From Mesocentrotus franciscanus (lineage: Eukaryota; Echinodermata; Echinoidea; Camarodonta; Strongylocentrotidae): 64,000 nucleotides of DNA. This document shows positions 57,558-64,000 of the stretch, piece after piece; the stretch's first letter is position 1, and each line of letters begins with the position of its first letter. The notes under the pieces are model-generated. The model saw nothing but the letters and a program-made list of their open reading frames with translations. It was not told where the DNA came from and made no database searches. The translations under genes were made by a program, and so were the position numbers. The stretch covers positions 31,013,820 through 31,077,819 of the forward strand of contig CP137675.1 in NCBI GenBank assembly GCA_037976565.1. The letters are read 5' to 3'.

Positions 57558-60500
57558 GTAACAATCAAACAAATTTAATCTCCAAATTTTACTTGAAGTT
57601 GAACTTGAACTAGCGGTATACAGATCTACCATAGCAAATCAGGCGCGTATCTAGTGGGGAGGGCAGTGGCGGATCCAGGGTATAAAGAAACATAGTGCTC
57701 ACACTACCCCCCTGACAATTTTAAAGTTGATATTCATAGAAGAGCCCTAAATATGGAGATATTCATATCTACAGAAAGCTTATAAGCCATACAATGAGCT
57801 TTGATGACATTCAAACAATATACCACTTCCGAAAAAGCGAAATTAGGGTGAAAACAATCACCCTATTCTCTGGGACAAATTTGCCCTATTGTCATCCGAA
57901 ACGGCCTTTAGCTGTGACGTAGGAAAAGGGAGGCGTGGCTATAGTGTGCCGCTTCCGGGTATCTAGTAGAATGCATGTATAACATTATAAGGCTGAAAAC
58001 ACAGCTTCAACTTATGTGTTTTTTTACCCTTACTATAGAATAAATTATAATACAACATCGTTTGTAAGTTACTTCTCATTAATATTTCCATCTTGATATT
58101 CTAAGAAATGTATTATTTGTGAAATAAAAACGTTGATAAATGGGGAAAAAGAAGGTGAAACTATGGCTGTGTCCCCGGCTTTGTTGTACGTACTACAGCA
58201 AGCCTGCATAATATATGGGGATTTGGGTGCCGGCGATTTTTACCACCATGTAGTTTCACTTTGACATATCAGTCGGAGACTTCACCTCTTCCACTATGAA
58301 AAAAACAGTTAGTATTGATTTGATCATTATTATGAATAAAATAAAATTCAAACAAATCGAAGAATATTTCATTTAGTCGATCGTATCATGGCTAGATTAG
58401 CTGGAAAAATCGAGGCGATTCTGCTGTTGTTACGATTCATCTGCGAGTAGTGCGGCTATTGGCAGCCGCATTACCTACACGGCTGATCGCTGATTGAATT
58501 TAGTATCGCTGGCGGATTTACATTACCTGCGCGCACATCAAAACACACGTAAACGTGACTGCACTGCACACCGCACACACACAGTACCATACGCTTGCAT
58601 TTCAGTCGCGATAGATTTACGAAACCAACCCAAAACAAAACGGCGAGAAATACACTATTCTATGCAATTATAGTTATCGACAAATGAAAATGGAGAAGAA
58701 ACATTATTCATTGTTATGTCAAAGGAAATTCCACCTCGGAACATGATTCTACTATAGGTAATTTTGTTTTGAAACACAGCTAGGTTGATTTTTCATACTC
58801 CATCTCCGTGTACATACAGCTCAGCTGGCAAGCTAAAGCCGCTGAAAAAGTTGAGTTGTAAACAGTTATTTTACGGATATTGTCACTTTTTCAATGCCAA
58901 TAATGACATGAATATTGACATTAGGATATGTTTCAGGACGGGAGAGGACAACTGTATGTCAGATATTGACCATTCAGGCAATATTTCAATCGTTTTGAGA
59001 GAGTGGAACTGACATCCACTCTATGAACATTTGTGTGTAGATCGCAGTTAGTCTCTATAGCTGCGTGAAGCATATCCCGGCTCTGACGTCACTCACAAAG
59101 CCACTTTTCCTTAGGCGATTTCGTAGGTCAGGATAGAGTCAATTTAGTGAAATTTGATTTTCATAAAACACAAAACTGCACACTTTCATGGCATGTTAGC
59201 TGCATAAATTGCTTTAATAACTCATTCAATTATAAAATAAACTATATTTATTTGATTTTATTTCCTATAAGTATCAACTTTAACTTAAAAAAAAAAAAAA
59301 AAATTGCTCAAGGTTGAGGGGTGTTGAGTGAAGAAATATAGCGCTCACTACCCCCGGCCCCCTCCCCACCCGTGAGCAAAAAAAAAAATGTTTTTAGCTC
59401 GTGCATTAGTGATATGCACTGCACTTGGTTAAGTCACAATGAGACGGACAATAAACTCGACATGTCTCGTTTATTATCCTACTGTGACTTAACCTTCGTG
59501 AAGTGCATATTCACTAATGCACTCGCAAACATGTTTTATTTGTATACTAACTCTTTTCGTATTCTTGAATTTTTTTAAAACAGGAATTGTTAGAGATTAG
59601 AGATATCCGATAACCTTAAAAATACCGAATTTATTATGATGTTACTATTTAACAGTGCCTTCAATACGAAGAAAGCATTTCTATCAGAGTACATTGTTTG
59701 ATCTTTTCCCAGTGCTGAATTAATATTCAATATTATTTCCAGATTTCTATAAAACATCCATCACTATATTTTATAAAAATACTTCTATTTTCTTCCACTC
59801 TTTGCTCTCTTTTAATTTGTTATTTCCCCCCCCCCAAAAAAAAATCATAATTTCTTTGCTACATATTGTTTAATGTATTGATTTTCTATGTATACTTTGT
59901 TTCAAGACATATTGTAAAACAGCCTCTGAGGAACTAATACTTCAACAAGCTCTGCTTCTAGTTAGTTCCTCTTTTCTCGTGCTAGTACTATTATATTTGC
60001 CGTTTCACTGTATATTTTTTATAATATACTTATTCATTGTATTATGTTTTGCATGAGAAATAAAGTCATTTGAATCATAACTCCAGTATACTTATATTAG
60101 TTTTCGGTGTCAGACATATTTACATCAGCATATTTTCATTTTCATTTTCATCATCTTTATCATCAACATCATCACCACCATCATCATAACCATCACCAGT
60201 TTTTGTTTCTTTTTATCATCAACCCCCCCCCCCCCTCCCCCTCGCATAGGACGGGTGTCTGGACTAACATTACCCACACTGCCGAACCGACTCCAAACCG
60301 ATTTTAGACCGGCCGATCGATTCTCGGTCGTCCAAGGTAATCTACATGTAATTTTCTTGTTGGGTCTTGTTTGGTACCGTCGTTTGTGGCTGGGCGGTAA
60401 CATTTTCACATTCGTTTCAAATATTAGGGCTCTTTGGCCGGACAGGATGCGGGAAGACGTCACTGATCAATTCACTTAAGTTTGCTGCCCATGGCAAACT

Positions 60501-63073
60501 GCGACGATCACAATGGCAGCAGGCTGCAGGCCAGGAGAAGGCTGGAGGACACACCATGTTCAGAAAGCTAGCTGATATTACCAAGAAGATTTTTGTGATT
60601 GACAACCGAGGTCTTGATGATCCAAATACTGAAAAAGCGATTGGTGAACTAGCCGCACAATTGGGTAAGGACGATTGACAGAGAGAGAGAGAGGGAGAAC
60701 TGAAGGTTTCAAACCGACTCCGCGTCGACTCCAAACCGACCGGTTCTTGACCATTCAGGGTTATGCCATTTATTTTTTTGTTCGGTCTGTGGGGTACAAC
60801 ATCTTAAATCGATGTATTTTATTATCAAACCAAATACATGTATTCATTATAATGTTGTCTTTTATGTTCGTATATGCATGTGCATCGATCGAATCTTCCC
60901 AATTTCACTTTTCAAAGAGAATCACACACTGGTTGATGAGGGAGGTGAATGAGAGGGCCGACCTTATTTTGGTAACTTCTGATCATTAATTGCTTCCCCT
61001 AGCTTCCCCTCTCCTCCCCTCCCCTAACCCTCCCTTCCCCTCCCCTACCCCTCATCTCCCCTACCCCTCACCTTCCCTCATTTGATTTCATTTATGCGAT
61101 GACAATCTTGTGCTTCCTCTACTCAGATGGAAAACGAGGTTACTCTGATAGTGTCGAGTGGCAGGGAGCTAGTGATAGGAATGATACCGATGATCTAGAG
61201 GATGAAGACCTGGATCTAAACGGACTTGATCTCAACACGGGACATCAATTGGCTGTGCTGTCTTTGTTTTTAGGTGAGCAAACACGTGCCAAAGGGTTCA
61301 ATCTTATGCCCGTTGCGCATGAGGCGTCATTTCCATAGAGTCATTACCTGCCAATCCTTTGAAGGGAATTAGCACATATGTTTGTCATTCCAAAGCAATG
61401 TTTACACTATTCGCCCTGCATACAATAAATAGGTGCATTTACACTGCAACCCAAAATCGTCGATTTGTCTCACATTCCGGTGTTTTTTCGGTAGTTGCAT
61501 AGCACAGCAACTTCTTGTACTGGCAAACACGACGAAAACTCGAAATCGAAAAATCCTTTTCTGGAGTGTGCTTTCGTTTAATGCCTGCCGAAATTTTACA
61601 ATTTGTTGCAATGTAAATGATGTAGTATGATGTCGGGAATGGCGGTGTAACTGGGGTATAATAAGAGAGACAATGCTAAGAATAGGATTTAATAAACAAA
61701 TAGAATGATATAGTATCAGTACCATATTGTATTATGCTGGCGTGTCAAGTCTTTCTCTAACAACTCCTTAATGCAACATTAATTTCGAATAAACACATTA
61801 TCCGTCCTTCTCCTTTATCCTACCCCTTTACCAATTTCCTTCTTCTAAAAAATAAGATGTCGTAATCTTGCTCTCTTGATACCTTCCACAGCGCACGGCA
61901 TGACATAGATATTAATACTAATGGACTAGCTGAGGTCATTGACTTCCTACATGGCCATCAGGGTAAGATGTTATCATCCATATTTGTACTTATTCCTCAT
62001 TCCATTATCCACTAATTTGCCCAAGTTTTGTTCGAGGCCCTGTCCAAACTGACATTTGTGTGTGTGTCTGAATTTACGAAATACGGAGAGAAAAAAGTAC
62101 ATTGCGTCTGGAGCAGATAGTGTACGACTAAGTTTTAAATAAAAATCAACTTAAGGCAATATTCATTAGTCTTGTGTGCTAACTATTAAAATGTGCAAAT
62201 ATGACATCGTTCCCTCTCCTCAACCACCTTAAAATGATGAAATAGGCTTTGGTTGCAAAGCATTTCATTTAATAAAAAAAATATTGACTGAATTCTGCTT
62301 TTGCATATACCGATCAAGTTCCAATGCTAGCGGAGTATAAGCAGGGGATCAGTGGATGAAAAACAGAATCGATGCCGGATCGAAGTATCATTTTCACGAG
62401 ACAATATTCAATGATTTAATTCATTTTGTCAAGTATGTGATATCATCTAGGACGTGTTCACATTTTTATATTTTTTCTTGTGTATTGATCCACTCTCTTT
62501 GGCAATCTAGGACGCTACCCGGTGGCTATCATAACTCATGTTGATGTCGCAGAGAAGAACCACGTGGAGGATCTCAAGACCGTCCTGCGGGTCTATGGGG
62601 TAAGCGACATTTTCGAAGTGGCAAACCTGACCACTGAGAAGATATTACTAGAGGAGCCCTACCAGCACAGTCTGCTCTCTCTCCTGGAGCGGTGTATGAC
62701 GGATGGAGATGAGACTCTCATCTTCAAGCATTACCAGCGCAAGGAGCAACAGCGCAAGAAGGAGATTGAGAGGAGGCGGGAAGAGAAGAGACGTAAGCAA
62801 GAGGAGGAGCGAATAGCAGAAGAATGTCGACAAATGGCTGAGAAGGAGCGCATTGAGAGAGAGAATCAGATGAGGAGAGAATTGGAGGAGCAAAGACGTG
62901 CGATTCAGTGGGAACGGGAACAGGCTGAGAAGCAAGCGAGAGAAAGGCAGGAGCAAGAGAGGGATCGACGCTATCAAGAAGCAATTACAAGGGTAGAAGC
63001 GGAAAAGCAGGCGGAGATCCGCCGAATCATGGAAGCTAATAAGAAAGACGAAGGTGGTTGTAAAATAATGTAA
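57420..63073 (+). CDS. P-loop GTPase with coiled coil and CaaX box, paralogue B, possibly decaying (gene-level entry)
   Basis: Exons 57420-57557, 60428-60664, 61127-61273, 61892-61962 and 62511-63073 parallel paralogue A. It has P-loop GRTGCGKT, GGHTMFRK, IDNRGLDD and ITHVD, then a coiled coil longer and more charged than in A, and the terminal CaaX box CKIM. Differences from A: an added 2,870-bp intron at IG|LFG just before the P-loop, a 27-nt acidic insertion in exon 3 (DDLEDEDLDL), no in-frame ATG in exon 1 (the ATG at 57420 is out of frame and stops after six codons), and a 1-nt deficit at the end of exon 3. It is either a young pseudogene, or has an unseen 5' exon and a sequencing error. 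Same strand as A, 26.6 kb away, so a tandem duplicate later separated by mobile DNA. Confidence 0.75.
57558..60427. other. Intron 1 of GTPase B, with repeats
   Basis: Contains a block beginning CAGTGGCGGATCCAGG at 57666. A direct repeat, AAGAAACATAGTGCTCAC near 57685 and AAGAAATATAGCGCTCAC near 59331, suggests an inserted element of about 1.7 kb. The rest is AT-rich with a foldback at 59397-59526. No exon recognised. Confidence 0.45.
59397..59526. repeat. Foldback repeat of about 130 bp
   Basis: GCTCGTGCATTAGTGATATG pairs with CATATTCACTAATGCACTCG, and GGTTAAGTCACA with TGTGACTTAACC, around a central GACATGTC. Confidence 0.8.
60428..60664 (+). CDS. GTPase B exon 2: P-loop and G3
   Basis: Encodes LFGRTGCGKTSLINSLKFAA, AGGHTMFRKLADITKK and IFVIDNRGLDD. 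Acceptor AATATTAG, donor TTGG|GTAAGG, phase 1 at both ends. Confidence 0.9.
60989..61080. repeat. (CCCTC)n-type pyrimidine tract
   Basis: TCCCCTCCCCT-type repeat in intron 2 of GTPase B. Confidence 0.8.
61127..61273 (+). CDS. GTPase B exon 3, apparent 1-nt deletion near its 3' end
   Basis: Encodes DGKRGYSDSVEWQG, an acidic insertion relative to A, and GHQLAVLSLFL. From the GH codon on it has 34 nt against 35 in A, and ends in GTTTTTAG|GTGAGC. The resulting phase does not fit the next exon: joining gives a stop after four codons. A missing T in the run of five is the simplest explanation. Confidence 0.75.
61892..61962 (+). CDS. GTPase B exon 4
   Basis: Encodes RHDIDINTNGLAEVIDFLHG, 71 nt like its counterpart in A. 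Acceptor CCTTCCACAG, donor CAGG|GTAAGA. Confidence 0.82.
62511..63073 (+). CDS. GTPase B exon 5: G4 motif, coiled coil, CaaX
   Basis: Encodes YPVAIITHVDVAEKNHVEDL and SDIFEVANLTTEK, then an uninterrupted Glu/Arg/Lys/Gln helix from about KEQQRKKEIERRR to EIRRIMEANKK, and GGCKIM followed by TAA. It closely parallels the last exon of A and is fully open. Confidence 0.92.
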
Positions 63074-63675
63074 TGTAAGCTGCTGTCATGTAAAGAATAA
63101 TACATGAATCTAATGCCCGTTGTGAGAGAGATATTATTAACCTGACGTAGAACTGCGTCTACGACTGGCGCAGTCTAATCTACGCCATTAGAGGGAAACA
63201 TCGTAAAGATGATTGCAAATTCAATACACAGTGCACCCACAGTCGTAAATAATAACTGGCTTCACATCCTTGATTAGGGGCAAGCAATAACGCGATCAAA
63301 CGATGCGACACCTCGTGTACAATCGACCTATTACGTTTCAACGTATACACAACCATTCTCCAATTATATGACTTGTCCACACTAGAAGGTACTTAATTAT
63401 ATTTAAAAACAAATATATAAACAAAATTATTCTGGTTTTCAAACAGACCAGTCATTTGAATCAATAAAACATATTGTAGTTATTTTAATGATGAGGCAAT
63501 TTGTTGCGTCCATACCGAAATCCCTAGAGCATGCTGCAGGAAGAACCGTTCTATATCTCAATGCAAAGAAGACTGAGTATATGGCCTTGAATCAAGATGG
63601 CAACCACCGAAATGTTTTCTTCACAGATGGCACCCAACTTGAAATAAGTTAAACACTTTAAGTATCTTGGAGGCT
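63074..63675. other. 3' flank of GTPase B
   Basis: Presumed 3' untranslated sequence, with AATAAAAC near 63463 as one candidate polyadenylation signal. A reverse-transcriptase-like fragment (AAGAAGACTGAGTATATGGC) may lie near 63567. Nothing else recognised. Confidence 0.35.
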
Positions 63676-63882
63676 GTTCACACCGGCATAGATAGCGCGG
63701 TCTAGCGCGCGCTAGACCGCGCTATCTCTGCGGTGTGGAAGGTACAACGTCGTTACGGTCAGCCCAACAGCGAGCCATGGCGAGCCAAAACGGCGTGCCA
63801 CTGGACCACCTCTTGGGGTGGTCCACGAGAAGATAGCGCGGTCTAGCGCTCGCTAGACCGCGCTATCTCTGCCGGTGTGAAC
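63676..63882. mobile_element. 207-bp MITE with two 38-bp palindromes
   Basis: Ends GTTCACACCGGCA (63676-63688) and TGCCGGTGTGAAC (63870-63882) are exact inverted copies. Just inside lie two palindromes, 63690-63727 (perfect) and 63831-63868 (perfect apart from the central CT), built from AGATAGCGCGGTCTAGCG and its complement. A third small hairpin GGACCACC/GGTGGTCC lies at about 63803-63824. Confidence 0.88.
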
Positions 63883-64000
63883 CCGAGCTACGATAGCATG
63901 CCGGAAGTCATCGTTCTACACGCGGGAATTTTATACTCATTCTATTAAAGTCCCTCTTGTGTGAAAATATGCATCAACTCAACTACGGGTTCGTAATAGC

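Noticed and set aside
62648..62984. Minus-strand open frames of 86-109 codons
   Set aside because: Antisense shadows of the GTPase B coiled-coil exon, with no splice or domain support.

Overview
The window looks like nuclear DNA of a marine invertebrate deuterostome, most likely an echinoderm. The reasons are intron-rich genes with GT-AG introns, tRNA-derived SINEs, many MITEs and microsatellites, and a CR1-type LINE whose protein carries a 2A-like motif, a combination known from sea urchin retrotransposons. No prokaryotic features are present.

Region 1 (1-18813, + strand) holds 21 exons of an ADAMTS metalloprotease. All 21 join in one open frame (about 1,010 codons) from the end of the prodomain to the C-terminal PLAC domain; the first exons lie left of the window. 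Its introns hold a non-autonomous hAT element, TTAA MITEs, SINEs and minisatellites.

Region 2 (18814-30006) is repeat-rich and contains a minus-strand gene of unknown function starting at 30006. It is modelled as three exons (29736-30006, 27747-28622, 23363-23613). The N-terminal part looks like an alpha/beta fold, followed by a Ser/Thr-rich linker. A second hAT copy, inverted relative to the first, lies in its last intron.

Region 3 (30822-34069, + strand) is a four-exon gene for a 405-residue P-loop GTPase with a C-terminal coiled coil and a terminal CaaX box (CPIQ). It is divergent from the region 2 gene across an 815-bp intergenic region holding a duplicated block with NRF1-like and kappaB/Rel-like motifs.

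Region 4 (34070-57160) is a nest of mobile DNA. Diverged long repeats (37.3-42.1 and 55.1-56.2 kb) are interrupted by a CR1-type LINE on the minus strand. The LINE is interrupted inside its reverse transcriptase by an 8,867-bp element (43152-52018) with 36-bp terminal inverted repeats, a 2-bp target duplication and long subterminal GACGTC-rich arrays. That element contains a SINE, and the SINE contains a MITE.

Region 5 (57420-63073, + strand) is a paralogue of the region 3 GTPase. It also has a coiled coil and a terminal CaaX box (CKIM), but shows an extra intron in the P-loop, no in-frame ATG, and an apparent 1-nt deletion in exon 3. Two kappaB-like palindromes lie in duplicated blocks upstream. 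The right edge (63676-63882) is a small element with two 38-bp palindromes.

The most unusual content is the CaaX-tailed coiled-coil GTPase pair with its divergent partner gene, and the GACGTC-array element. All family assignments were made by eye, without database searches.
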